From: Corinectria fuckeliana | Taxonomy: Eukaryota > Ascomycota > Sordariomycetes > Hypocreales > Nectriaceae | Direction: 5' to 3' | Assembly: GCA_019137255.1 (NCBI GenBank) | Contig: WPDH01000394.1 | Location: forward strand, 1 to 43,942 | DNA: 43,942 bases | Shown here: positions 10,028 to 21,027 of the stretch, piece after piece | Layout: every line of letters begins with the position of its first letter | Numbering within the stretch: position 1 is the first letter of the stretch | Translations under genes and position numbers: made by a program | Notes under the pieces: model-generated | Seen by the model: only the letters and a program-made list of their open reading frames with translations | Told to the model about the DNA's origin: nothing | Databases searched by the model: none

Positions 10028-10415
10028 TTACTTCTTGCCGCTCTTCTTGATGCCCTGGGCGCCGGTGTTGAGGGGGCCCTTGCCGCCGGCCTTGGAGGCC
10101 ATCTCCTTGCGAGCCTTCTCCTCTGCAGCGTTTCCTTGTCAGCCCAAACGGGTTCCTCTTTCGGCAACGGCTTAAGGGTTTCGGGGGAGGGGGGGGGTGG
10201 TTCGTACCAGCGCGCTTCTTCTCAAGGTAGGCCTTGTCGTCCTCGTCGAGCTCCTTGTTAGCCTTCTTGGCCGCCTTGAGGGGCTTGGCCTTGCCGCCTG
10301 TTGTCGGTTGGAGGGGTTAGTGACTGGCGATAGTGGCGGGGCGCTCGGCGGTGGGAGAATGGTTGAGGAGGGGAGAGAGCGATATGGACTTGCCTTCTCG
10401 GTTGTTGCCGCCCAT
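10028..10415 (-). CDS. TMA7: Translation machinery-associated protein TMA7
   Basis: Three short exons on the minus strand: 10415-10394 (22 nt), 10297-10208 (90 nt), 10122-10028 (95 nt); 68 residues. The product starts MGGNNREGGKAKPLKAAKK and ends GPLNTGAQGIKKSGKK, the two conserved TMA7 blocks, with an acidic/basic helix between. The family (yeast Tma7, human TMA7/CCDC72) is 60-70 residues, Lys-rich, and co-purifies with ribosomes. The first intron (10298-10393, 96 bp) has a GC donor (G|GCAAGT), a non-canonical GC-AG intron; no GT donor gives the conserved EGGK junction. The second intron (10123-10207, 85 bp) is GTACGA...GCTGCAG. Because every exon is under 100 nt, simple ORF scans miss this gene. 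It diverges from the prp4 gene. Confidence 0.92.
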
Positions 10416-11226
10416 GGTGAATAGGTGTCTGTGGTGGTGCTTGCACGTGAAACGAAGAGAGAGTAGCGAGAGCGAGAGCGGTGGAATCAAACAGAGAGTG
10501 AAGAAGCGCTGTGGCAAAGGAGTCGTCGCAGCAAAAAGTCAGTCAGTCAGACGAATAGAAGATGGCCCGGGACCTTTTTCGTCTCAGGCCCCCACAGACC
10601 GCCCAGAGGCAGCCGCCACAGGGGAGCCACGGGCGGTAAATCCACTAATAAGGCGCTGTACTATGCGATATCGCCGTAGGTCGCCAGTGGCAGTCAGTTG
10701 ACAGGCACAGGCGATAAGGATATTTCCGAGCTTACCTAATGCGGCATGGATCAAGTATTTTTTCCTCCATCGGGTCATGCCTTAGCAAGCAGACCGAGAC
10801 GCGGCTGCGACTCCATCCAACGTTACGTCAAAGTCTGGAGACCATCAACGACATCAGCTTGTGAAGTCGACGCTTCCAACACTCCAACGCTTTCGGACAA
10901 CAAACACACGCTCGCATAGAAGACTATCCAACCATCTGGCATCTTCATCACCGTCAAATCTTCCGCTGCTCCCTCGCTCTCTCTATCTTCTCGATCTATT
11001 CTCCTCCACATCTTTAACGTTTCCATCCGCTTCAACTTTCGTCCACCTCCGCCCAACCCCCTCCTTCAACTTCGACCTTAGCCTAGTAGGAGTCACCACT
11101 CATCCGGTTGGGCTCTTCGCGCTCTGTCTCCCCAGTTCGCCTTGCTGACTCGTCTTGCCTCCTTCTCTTCCTCAAGGCCTCCACAACAGTCCCGGGGATT
11201 TTCCATCCCACCGCAGCTCAGTGAGC
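10416..11226. promoter_or_regulatory. Divergent promoter region of TMA7 (-) and prp4 (+)
   Basis: 811 bp between two housekeeping genes. The prp4-proximal 250 bp (10960-11200) is strongly C/T-rich (TCTCTCTATCTTCTC-like), the usual leader and start-site signature of filamentous fungi. I see no clear TATA box. Confidence 0.5.
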
Positions 11227-14200
11227 ATGGTGTCCAGTTCGGACGAGGGTGAAATCGTCGAGAATGGCGTTGAGGATCTGAAGGCAACTTCACTTCGGCA
11301 CCTTGCAGGAAGCGGTGTTGACCGTCAAGACAGACATCGAAGCAGACTTTCGACTCCGGATCACGATGCCGCCTCTAGGCACAGCAACAACTCTCGACGA
11401 AGCCCATCGCCACGGGGTTACAAGCGCCAGCACGATGCCAAGGGCAAAGTGAATGACAGGGATCATTACGCTGGTAGGCCCCGCGACAATGACCCAAGGC
11501 ACTCTCGCGCCCATTACGATGATTCACGGCGTGACGATCCTCGAAGGCCCCGTCCCTCCTACGACGACCTAGACCGTCCTGCGTCTCGCCCCTCAAACGT
11601 CCACTACGACAGCCGCGACCGCGAGAGAAGCCGTGATAGAGATGGGTACCGCGGGAACCGCGAATCGTATCCGAACAAGCGCCCCCGGAATCGGAGCAGG
11701 TCCCCCCAACGACCCGTACGCGCCGACAGGGGCAGATTCGATCGATTTGTCAGAGAAGGTCAATACGACCGGCGCGAGGACTCCAGAGGGCTAAAGTACG
11801 ACGATGACCGCAACTCTCGGGATGCCGGTTCTGTCTCCAGAAGAACCACTGTAGGAGAGGCTTCACGCGGCAAAGAAGATGATGCTAAACCGAACAAAGG
11901 GATTGCCAATGGACATGGCTCTTCCAGGACCTCTCAGAAGTAAGCCACCCCAGAGTTTCATACCTGTGGATCAGAGCTAACCAGAGATAACTAGGGTGTC
12001 TTTTGCTGAACCTGAGCCTAAACCAGAGGAGGACTTTAAAGAGCCTCAACCCATCGACGAAGAGGCCGAGATCGAGCGGCGGCGCAAACGGCGTCAGGAA
12101 CTCCTCGCCAAGTCTAGTTCTGCAACTCCACTCCTTCTTCACGCTGTCGGTGCTGCTAGCAAGGTCCACGCGGCATCACCTGTGTCTACTCATCTCGATA
12201 GCCCCATAAAGTCGCAATCCGAAGCAGCGACACCTCAAACCCCGAGAACCCCTCGATCTGGTAAGCTGTTCTCTGTTGCGAAAGGAGAACCAAGGCTTAT
12301 TAAACCTATAGACCTAGCATCACCTCGCTCGCCGGCATCCCACGATGAGCCGTCCCCTGGCGGGATCAACCTCCTGGACGACACGCAACTGATGAACTCA
12401 CATGGCAAGGCCAAGGTTGATGACGAAGATGGCCCATCCGCCGCCGACTACGATCCTACTGTTGACATGCAGGAAGACGAGAAACGGGGTGAGCTTAGGC
12501 ATGGACACGTTGTACTTCACGGTGAGCATGTTGTCGCAACCACGGAACAGCAGCCACAGGAGGAAAAGCGAGAAGTAGTCCAAGAACAACAGCAGAAGTC
12601 TTCCGCCGACGACGATGATGAAGACTTTGACATGTTCGCCGAGGACTTTGACGAGGACAAGTATGCGACCAAACACACAGCCGCTCCAGCACCTACTGAA
12701 GCCAACGGCTTGGCACCCGATGCCCAACCCGTCGCCAAAGGTGGAATTCTCGAAGGCGACGACAAGGACGGGTACTACAAGATCCGAATTGGTGAGGTGC
12801 TCAACGGGCGTTATCAGATTCAGGCCGCTCTAGGAAAGGGTATGTTCTCGGGCGTAGCTCGCGCTGTCGACATCACGACAAAGGAGCTGGTCGCCATCAA
12901 GATAATGCGCAACAACGACGCTCTCCGCAAGGGAGGCTACACTGAGATTGCCATCCTAGAGAAACTCAACGATGCGGATCCCGAGCACCGAAAGCACATT
13001 GTAAAGTTCGAGCGGTCCTTTGACTACAACGGTCATCTCTGCATGGTTTTCGAAAACCTGAGCCTGAATCTGCGCGAGGTCCTACGCAAGTTCGGTAACA
13101 ACGTAGGTATCAACTTGGGTGCAACTCGAACGTACGCCTATCAGATCTTCGTGGCCCTCGCCCACATGCGCAAGTGCAGCATCATCCACGCTGATCTGAA
13201 GCCCGACAACATCTTGGTAAACTCTCACTAGTCTCATCACTATAATACACTGCTAACTGGAAATATTAGGTCAATGATAGTCGCAACGTGCTCAAGATCT
13301 GCGACTTGGGTACGGCTATCGATAGGTCAGATGCCGCAACAGCACACACGGAAATCACGCCGTACCTGGTGAGCCGATTTTACCGAGCGCCGGAAATCAT
13401 CCTCGGAATGCCATATGACTACGCGGTAGACATGTGGTCCATTGGCTGCACTTTGTATGAACTGTACACGGGCAAGATCCTGTTCACAGGGGACAGCAAC
13501 AACCAGATGCTCAAAGCGATCATGGAGATACGCGGCAGGTTGACGCCGAAGCTATTCAAGCGTGGCCAGCTAGCAGGTGTTCACTTTGACGACATGGGGC
13601 AATTCGTCAGCATCGAGCGAGACAAGGTTCTCAACAAGGTATGTCTGGTTTATCATCGTCGTGTTGTTGTTGTTATTGTTTGTTTTATTTTCTCTCTGCG
13701 CCTTTCTCCCGTTACCCCGTTGCCAAGCCCCGTTCTCGTTTCGAGGGTTGCTCAGTCCATGTGTCTTTTATATTTTCGCCTCCTACGGACATGGGTGGGT
13801 TTGGCGGCGGTTGTCTTGGGGATGGGGCTCTGCAAGTGTAAGCGCTTGGGGCTGCGCCCAGACCTGTGGGGAGTGTCAAGATCAGCCAACGTCACCCAGC
13901 CACCACCATCTGGGGACGTTGGATCTAGACCTTTGGAGGCCAACCAGCCATGGAGGTGGTTGAGATGGCCTCTTTGGCGGGACGCATACACGCCCGTTGA
14001 GGTTGCTAGTCTCGCCGCACCCATTGCCAACCTCCCAGTCCGTATCCGAGTTCTTCACCCCAGTCACGACAACCAACATCCCTTGCGTGTTGTTGTTTGC
14101 GACATATGCAGCTCATGTTTCTGAACCCTACCTAAACCAGGCCGCGGCCAAACTCCCGACCCCCGCCCATCAGACCTTTCCCTCTCCCTCTCACTCTCCC

Positions 14201-14481
14201 CGGCATCTTCTCGATTTAGAAACATGTCGGGTCAGTCGCTAACCAATATCCGCTTACAGACTGCCGTTCGCACCCTTCCGATGATCAAACCCACACGCGA
14301 CCTACGTACCCGTCTGATGGCCGCGTCGGCTGGAATGAATGACACGGAAACCAGAGACTTGAACCACTTCGTCGACCTACTCGAGCACTGCTTGACGCTT
14401 AACCCTGACAAGCGGATCAAGGCGGCAGATGCACTACGACATCCCTTCTTCACGTCAAGAGCCGGGACTTCGCGACGGTAG
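11227..14481 (+). CDS. prp4: Prp4-type spliceosomal serine/threonine kinase
   Basis: Four exons: 11227-11939, 11995-13216, 13270-13638, 14260-14481; 841 residues. Introns are 55, 53 and 621 bp, each with a GTAAGC/GTAAAC/GTATGT donor and exact frame continuity. The N-terminal ~240 residues are an RS-like, Arg/Asp/Ser-rich tail (RNRSRSPQRP); a disordered acidic stretch follows. The kinase domain runs from about residue 510: glycine loop G518-K-G, Lys540 in VAIK, HADLKPDN (636-643), DLG (657-659) and an ITPYLVSRFYRAPEI activation segment. HAD in place of HRD and the SRFYRAPE loop mark the Prp4/PRPF4B branch of CMGC kinases. This nuclear enzyme phosphorylates tri-snRNP and U5 proteins during spliceosome activation. 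ATG 11227 is the first ATG in frame. The last exon ends PDKRIKAADALRHPFF, the normal kinase C terminus. Confidence 0.95.
13639..14259 (+). other. Unusually long prp4 intron (621 bp)
   Basis: The third intron of prp4 runs from AAG|GTATGT to CGCTTACAG|ACT, with a GCTAAC branch site 24 bp before the acceptor. All other introns in this window are 52-96 bp. The interior shows no exon that would extend the kinase. Joining the flanking exons gives VLNK-TAVRTLPMIKPTRDL, as expected between kinase subdomains X and XI. Confidence 0.8.
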
Positions 14482-16158
14482 GATGCTGTGACGGACATGG
14501 GTCACTGGTGGGAGGATGTATGAGTCAAAAATGTCTGACTCGGCCCTTGAAACAATGTAGTGAATGTCGCCACCTAGCTGGTGGATCACTCGAAACAATG
14601 TCAGAAGAGCTCTAGACCTTGGGTAGAACAGATTTAGAGACAGGAGGTATTGGTATACGTCGAGGGGCAATCTTGGGGTCCACTTGCGTTGGATGTGTCA
14701 CCGTCGTCAAGTGGCGGCATCATGATATCTTGTAACTATGTCTTACATGTCGCTCAATGAGCTGATGATGAGGCTCGACCTGACGATGCTCCGTAGTATG
14801 GTTTCGGCCTGTTCAGATCCAATATTGGCATTGAGTCTTATTCATCGTAAGCAAAGGACCTTAGAATATCTAGTCTTATTCGTTTAGTGTTTAGTCAGAA
14901 CGTGACAGGAATAGTTTGCCCCGTCTCATCTTGGGTTCGCTCGACTGCGCCGCAAAACCAGGCGCCAGCCCGGCGGCGACGTTGTGGGGGGGCTGGTTTG
15001 TCGGAGACCACGAGACGACTCCTTCGCCCTGGCCTGGCTGCTACAGATGACAAGTTGCAGTTTGCTGGTCTGCCAGTCCGAAAACGAGGCAGATGCCAGC
15101 CTTCTTCGTTCCGAAGGCGTTGTGGGACCCTGCAAAGGGGCGAGAATCTACGCAGGAAGCCAAGCAGCACAGCCTGGCCTCACAACGAAGAGCCCAAGTG
15201 GCGAGGAACAGATGGATGGAGTGTGTTGTTGGGCGCATCGTGGGTCGGGTTGCACGGCTGCTTTCCCTGGTGGCGGGCGCTGCGCTGCAAGGAGCCGTCA
15301 GTGCGAGAATGAGACCTGTGATCATCTGGTGCTTGTTAATTTGGGCTCGTTAGGGGGGGAGGGAGGAAGAGGGTGGCTGGTTGGCATCGTGTAAGTTGGC
15401 GATAGGGGGCTGCGACGAGACAGTTGACAGCAGACAAGACAAGACAGATCGAAACAGCCACACAACACTACGATAGTCCAAGACACGATGCCGTCAGGGC
15501 AGCATTGTTTCTGATCGGCAAGGCAATGAATCAACGCCCCCGCGAGAACAGTTCCTTTCCCGGCGTCGCACAACAGCAGCAACCCCCACCAATTTGTAGC
15601 ATCCCGACTCCCCCCTCCCCCGGTGTGACAGGTCCCCCAAGGAGCCCGAGGCAATGTTGCGCGGGAGGGAGTGATAGGCTGCTCTTCGTTTCTTGGGACA
15701 AGGTGGCGGCGGGCTTCGGGGAGGACAATTGCCTTGTGCTGTGTGGGAGGCTGGGCGGGAGAGCGGGAGACGGGTTGGAGGCTGAGATGAGCCGTGGTTG
15801 ACGAGACGAGGGAGGGAGATATTTCTCATGTGAGGGGTATCATCGAATGGATGTGGGTTTTTGTTGTTGGTTGTTTCTTTTGCGCGCGAACGCCGTAGCA
15901 TGCCTTGTCACACTGGCTTCATGGCTTGCTTCAACATTCATACGTACATGCGCATCTACAGGGCCATTGACATGCACTTTATGCTTCTGTCTTGTTCGTG
16001 GTCACCATCGCAGAAACCTACAGGGTAAGTCCACCTGTCAGTCAAGTCGTAGATGCAGGCGGGCATTTCGTATGTAATAATTAGCATGCAGGGTCAGGTA
16101 GCGGGTGAGATGCAGAAGCGGGCGACGAGGCAGAACATGACGACGACTTGACACTGCG

Positions 16159-16215
16159 GATATCTGTACGAAGTAATAATTCTACTTCGTACATCTTGCA
16201 CATCCACAGATATCC
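16159..16215. repeat. Nested inverted repeat / hairpin, MITE-like
   Basis: TGTACGAAGTA (16165-16175) and TACTTCGTACA (16183-16193) form a perfect 11-bp stem with a 7-nt loop. An outer pair, GGATATCTGT (16159-16168) and ACAGATATCC (16206-16215), partly overlaps it, so two alternative stems are possible. No open reading frame is involved. Confidence 0.65.
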
Positions 16216-16824
16216 CATGTTGGCTGCAATCCTGTAACAAACCTGCAACGCCACTCGAGGATTACCATTCACGGGAAGGAAGAATTAATCTAACGACGCC
16301 CAGGATATCCCATGCTTCTCGCCCTCTCGCCCACCGTCCCCCCCCCCCCGGGCCCGTGACACCCCTGGACTAGCTTGTTCTTGTCCTCTTTGCTTTGTGC
16401 CCGCTTCGCCAACCGCCGGAAAAAAAGAAACCAAAAAAAGCAAAGAATCTCCATGGTTTCTTCCGCCCACAGCCTCACTTTTTCTTTCTTTTTTTCTTCT
16501 CGCTGTGACGTGATGGTCCGCGCGCCGCCGCACCGTGAAGAGGGGCGTTTTTCTTTCTTCTTCCTCACCCTTCGGGCTGCGATGGTGCTCCTTTTTCTTT
16601 GGCACAGACCGGCGCGAAATTACCAGTGGCGGTTGGGCTTGACGAAGAGGCAGAAAACGCGGGAAGGATGATGCATCGTTGAGCCCCGGGCGATATGCTG
16701 TGCCCCTGGGCTCGCGGCTCGGGCGCTTCGGGAGTACGTCGTCGGGTTTGAGGTATACGACGTCAGGGACGGGATATGACGGAAGGCCGCCGTGGGGATC
16801 AGCAGGGAGTCAAGGTCAAGGGAA

Positions 16825-16846
16825 GCGAAGTGAAGTGAAGTGAAGT
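16825..16846. repeat. GAAGT tandem repeat
   Basis: About four copies of GAAGT in a row, in intergenic DNA. Confidence 0.7.
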
Positions 16847-17109
16847 TCAGGAGGCGATCGTCGTGTTTCGCCCTGTTGGACGATCCTCGAGTCGGACAGT
16901 TCTCACGGCTTCGGTGAATGCTGACAATGACAGACAGACAGACTACGTACCTAGATGGAGATGATCCCTCGGGGGCCTAGACGTCTATCTGGGCATGCCG
17001 TCATTGTTCCATACATGACACGCCGGCCGATTCCCAACAGGCCCCCCCTCGCAGGCCGGAGCCCCGACGTCCGGCTCTACCCCCCGTCCGTCTCCGTGTA
17101 TCCGTCTCA

Positions 17110-17724
17110 TCACCACCCGGGATGGTGGCACTTGAACGATCGATACCACCAGGGACCCTTCGCCTCGGCCTCCATCTGCGCCTCAGCCTCGGCGTCCTTC
17201 TCCGCCTCGGTGCCCTGCTGCATCATCTTCTCCTTCCTCTCCCTGTCCTTCTTCCTGCGCCGGGCCTCCTTCTTCCTGCGCTCCCGCTCCTCCTTCTCCC
17301 CCCTCTGCCTCGCCTCGTCGTCGTCGCGGTGCACCTCGAGCGACGCCATCTCCATCTCGCGCGACTTCTCGTTGGCGGCCGGGTCGAGCGCCGTCGGCTC
17401 CGCGCACCGCCTGTTGTCCTCGAAGCTGACCATGGGCGCCTGCTTGCCGTCGCACGCCTCGCCCGCGAAGACGGTGCACGCGAGCTGGTGGTCCGGCGCC
17501 ACCGCGGGGTCGTAGATGCGCATCGACCGGCTGGCCTGCGAGATCATGTAGCAGGCCCCGTCCTTGACGTCGTTGCGCGTGTACTCGTAACATAGTTTGT
17601 GGCCGGCGCGGTCGCAGGGGCAGTCGCTGTTCTTGACGACCGTGGTGTTGTGCCGTGCTGCGGCTGCGAGGCTGGTGAGGAGGGCGACGACGCCGAAGAT
17701 ACGTGGGATACGTGAGAGATGCAT
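17110..17724 (-). CDS. Small secreted cysteine-containing protein with charged helical tail
   Basis: A single exon of 204 residues with no recognised family. ATG 17724 is preferred because it opens a classic signal peptide: MHLSRIP, then hydrophobic RIFGVVALLTSLAAAA with likely cleavage near residue 23. An upstream ATG at 17754 would bury it. The mature N-terminal part has seven cysteines (35, 37, 45, 58, 83, 91, 107) and a possible N-glycosylation site (NTT, 26-28). Residues ~128-190 are an extreme Glu/Arg/Lys run (EERERRKKEARRRKK), then Glu/Ala-rich, predicted as a long single helix or coiled coil. The tail KGPWWYRSFKCHHPGW has the eighth cysteine and aromatic residues. It may be an effector or cell-surface protein; that is inference. 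The strand is supported by the signal peptide; overlapping antisense frames are low-complexity shadows. Confidence 0.65.
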   Translation of the reverse strand: MHLSRIPRIFGVVALLTSLAAAARHNTTVVKNSDCPCDRAGHKLCYEYTRNDVKDGACYMISQASRSMRIYDPAVAPDHQLACTVFAGEACDGKQAPMVSFEDNRRCAEPTALDPAANEKSREMEMASLEVHRDDDEARQRGEKEERERRKKEARRRKKDRERKEKMMQQGTEAEKDAEAEAQMEAEAKGPWWYRSFKCHHPGW

Positions 17725-18076
17725 TTTCGTAGCTGCTATTCGGATCACCGTCATTCACATTTCGTAGCAGAGGTAGTTAGTACTGGTGACAGCATGGATG
17801 CTCGCCGTGTTTTCTTTTTTATCTCCAGGATATCCATCTTAACCTTCACGACTTACACGGCCGTGTTAGACTTTTTCGAGTTCGCGTCAACAAGCAACTG
17901 CACGAGCAAAGCATCGTCAAGCGACCGTTGAAGTTTCTAGTCTCTACAGAGCTTACAGGAGCCAAAACAATCTCAAACACGCTCCTTGTATCGCATTGCA
18001 CAGAAAGGGAATCTCAAGTCACGGAGCGTCTAGGGTAGTAGTCCGACGTTGCCCTCCGTGTGCCAGCACCGGGGCG

Positions 18077-18164
18077 GCCCCGGGCGGAGTCTCCACCTTT
18101 GCTGCGCTCAGCGGGTGACCGATCAGGAGACCTCCGGTCGCTTCTGCCGTTGCCCGCCCGGGGC
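18077..18164. repeat. GC-rich inverted repeat
   Basis: GCCCCGGGCGG (18077-18087) and CCGCCCGGGGC (18154-18164) are perfect reverse complements about 66 bp apart. CGATCAGG/CCTGATCG sits nearby in the same arrangement. It is intergenic and strongly foldable. Confidence 0.55.
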
Positions 18165-20984
18165 GCCCTGATCGTCAGCAAACCCATGACAGAATGCTGG
18201 CCACACCAAACCACAAGGCCACGGGTTACTGTCGGTAGAGGGTCGCTGGAGGCGTCCGTGACTGGCTGGAACGCTGCAACAGACTCAATCAAGGTGACGT
18301 TGGATCGTCCCACGCATTGATACCACCCTCGCCTCCGCGGCCTCGGCAGACGTTTCCCAAAGCTCTAACCAAGCCGGCTGCGTTGCCTGCCAACCAAAAC
18401 AAGCACGCCAACGCACTAATGTACGTAGGTATCGCTGGCTTGGCCACGCCGCTCTGCCATTCTTAGCAAGAGCAAGAGTCTGGAGGCGCCCCCGGATGCC
18501 AATCCCGCTGTGCTAGCCCTCCATCGGCCACCTGCTCGCCTGCGCCGTTAGTGGTCTAGATTGTACGTTCGATATTAGACTTCGGGCCACGGTGAGGAGC
18601 GAGGAGCGTTTTGCGGGACCCAGCATGTACCAAATCCAATGCAATGCGACGAACATGTGGCCTTTGGTGGCCCCGGATTTTGCAAGTCCTGTGCGCATCC
18701 CATTCCCCGATGGCACGCTACGGAAAGCGGTCGAGCGCTGAGCGGTGCTTGTCTCGCAAAGGTTGAGGAGCCGGTGGGGTTCCCATGATTCCTGGTCCAT
18801 TGCCTCATTCAAGCATCGAGCCAATTGCCTCGTCGTCCTCGCCGCCTCCCTTGCGTTGACGCTACAGATGATACGGCAACGCGTTCTAGGCGGTGAATCT
18901 GCGAGGCTTCCTTGCTGGGGGGGCCTGGGATGCCGGACTGCGATTGAAGGTGATCGGCCCATCGCGAAACGTGCGCCGTCTACATATGCTCCGCGAACTA
19001 GTTGAGCTTGAAAGCAAGCACAGGCGAATCGTGTGCTCCAAGCGATCAGTTACTTTCAGGGGACGGCGGCCATATTGGGAAAACGGCCTTCGATCCATCG
19101 GTAGCGCATGAGCTGTCGATGGAAACAAGAAGTGACGGTGAGCTGGTTTGAGGGCAGTATCGGGCACAGGTTCCCGCACTTTCTCGGACCACGGGCACGT
19201 CCGAGCTTGACACTTCTTTTTGGTGGGGAGGAGGGACTACGGGTTGTTTCTCTGCGAGATCCCAGGCGGGATAACTGAGAGATGGGTTGATCTGGGCTGG
19301 GGAACGTCAGATGGTTGGGGAAAGCAGGCGATCTCGCCGTGTGTCAGGCTTTGCTTTTGCTCGCTATTGGATCTGGTGACAAGTCTCGCTAACCCACAGC
19401 CAGTCCAGCTACGACTTGGCGGTACATAGTGGTGGCGGAAGGGGAATCTTAGTGGTGTGTTCCTCTTCTGCCTCGACTTCTTGGCCCGTCGAGGTTCAAG
19501 GCTTGATGAGTTGCAGTTCGTTGCGTGCTAGTTGGCTGGGCGGACAGTGCCGGCTGACAGCTCTCACGGCTCGCAACTTGGCCCGAAGCGCCATGACTCG
19601 AAGACTTGTTCCGTTCGGGTAGGTTGCGCAAGTTGCGAGATAGCCAGCGCTGATGCTCATTGGACCAAGCAGTTGCCCATCTTCACCGTTTTCTCTCAGC
19701 GCAGCTGCAAGATTCCCTGGAACGAATATCCCCATCCTCATCTATCACAAATGCACGACATGGCCAATGGGAACCTGCCGATGCGCCCAGCTCCGGGTCT
19801 CGACGGATAGGCCGGCGAGAACGGAGGAGGACGCCGTTGGTCGAATCAGTACTCAGGAGACGATGTCGGCTGCCGTCTACAGTACACTTCTGCACTCCCT
19901 GCAGGTGTGGAGAGAACGAGAGGTGAAGGCGCAAGGTCACCGGTCAGCCACAGCGAGCAGGATTTGTGACGGAGTGTGCCTGTGATAATCAGCCCATGCA
20001 TGAACTGAATCGACTCCTGTTTGGTGGGCTGCTTCAGGTGGTGGGTGTCAAGTCACGGTAGAGGGTGGGAATGGATGAATGAATCTGCCTAGCGGCTTTG
20101 CGGCAGGTGGACGGGACGGAACTTGGCTCCAAAGGGCTGCAATTGTACCAGTTTGACGAGTTGACGAGGCACGGAGTAGAGAGATTGGATGGGCGAGCGG
20201 GGGGATCGTGAGGCGCGGATCCTGCTGGTCTGAGGCTGACGGTGGGAACTTGATAGGAGTGATGATGAAGTTCGAGGCCATCCATCTTTAGAGCGAACGC
20301 CGTGCTTCAGCTAGAGTGCGTGATCGACGCCCCGGACTTCTAGGGAGATTGAGATGGCTTCCTGGTGGGCAGGTGGGCGGCGAACTTGTGAAGTGAGGCA
20401 CTTTGGTACCAGGCGAGCCAGTGCGGACTCGCAGACACGGCCCCGGCGGGCGAAGCGTTGGACCTGGAAAGGCGGCAAGGAAGGCAATGAATGGGGTCAT
20501 GTCCCCGATGAGCCATCATCAATGAGATTGAGCCATTGGGCCATCCCTGGGAATTCCGCATGGATGTACCCTGCGGCGGATGCGGTGCGGCATGGGGTCC
20601 CTGACTCCAGAGAGAGCCATGGGGCGCTGGCTATGGGGCCTTGCCGCATGGCGCCTGCATGGATGTCCAGGGTTGCAGACTGGTAGCGTCTGGTAGCAGT
20701 GGTAGGCCGTCAGGTCCTCGTTTCTTTGGTGGTGGAGTTCTTTCAACGTTCACGACTTGTTGTTTGTCGTTGGTGATGTTGGGCGCGAAGGGACCATCCG
20801 ACTCTCAGAGATCGAAGCGCCATTCCAAAAGCGGCTAGTCGCACCCGTGATCCGACATGCCACCCATGCACCACAGCTTCAGCCGTCACATCACTGTGAC
20901 CCTCAGCACCCACAGAATTGGTATCCGTATTTTACAGCTTGAGCACAGGCGATGCAGGGCTGGCCAGTTCTGGCCAGCCCAGTC

Positions 20985-21027
20985 AGTGGTCCAGTGGTCC
21001 AGTGGTCCAGTGGTCCAGCAGTGGTCC
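20985..21027. repeat. Tandem repeat of AGTGGTCC
   Basis: Four perfect head-to-tail copies of the 8-bp unit AGTGGTCC (20985-21016), then AGC and a fifth copy (21020-21027). Simple repeat in the gene-free region. Confidence 0.85.

Larger units (their letters stand above)
14482..17109. other. Intergenic, no gene recognised (2.6 kb)
   Basis: Lies between the convergent 3' ends of prp4 and the secreted-protein gene. Reading frames here are short, Pro/Arg-rich and without motifs. It contains a C-run near 16338-16349, a hairpin-forming inverted repeat (16159-16215) and a GAAGT tandem run (16825-16846). It could hold a non-coding transcript, but nothing shows one. Confidence 0.5.

Noticed and set aside
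15494..15901. 135-codon minus-strand frame between prp4 and the secreted-protein gene
   Set aside because: Pro/Arg/Ser-rich low complexity with no motif; overlapping frames on the other strand are equally long.
17122..17758. Antisense and shifted frames over the secreted-protein gene (157-191 codons)
   Set aside because: They arise from GC-rich third positions and charged-residue repeats. Only the chosen frame has a signal peptide and spaced cysteines.
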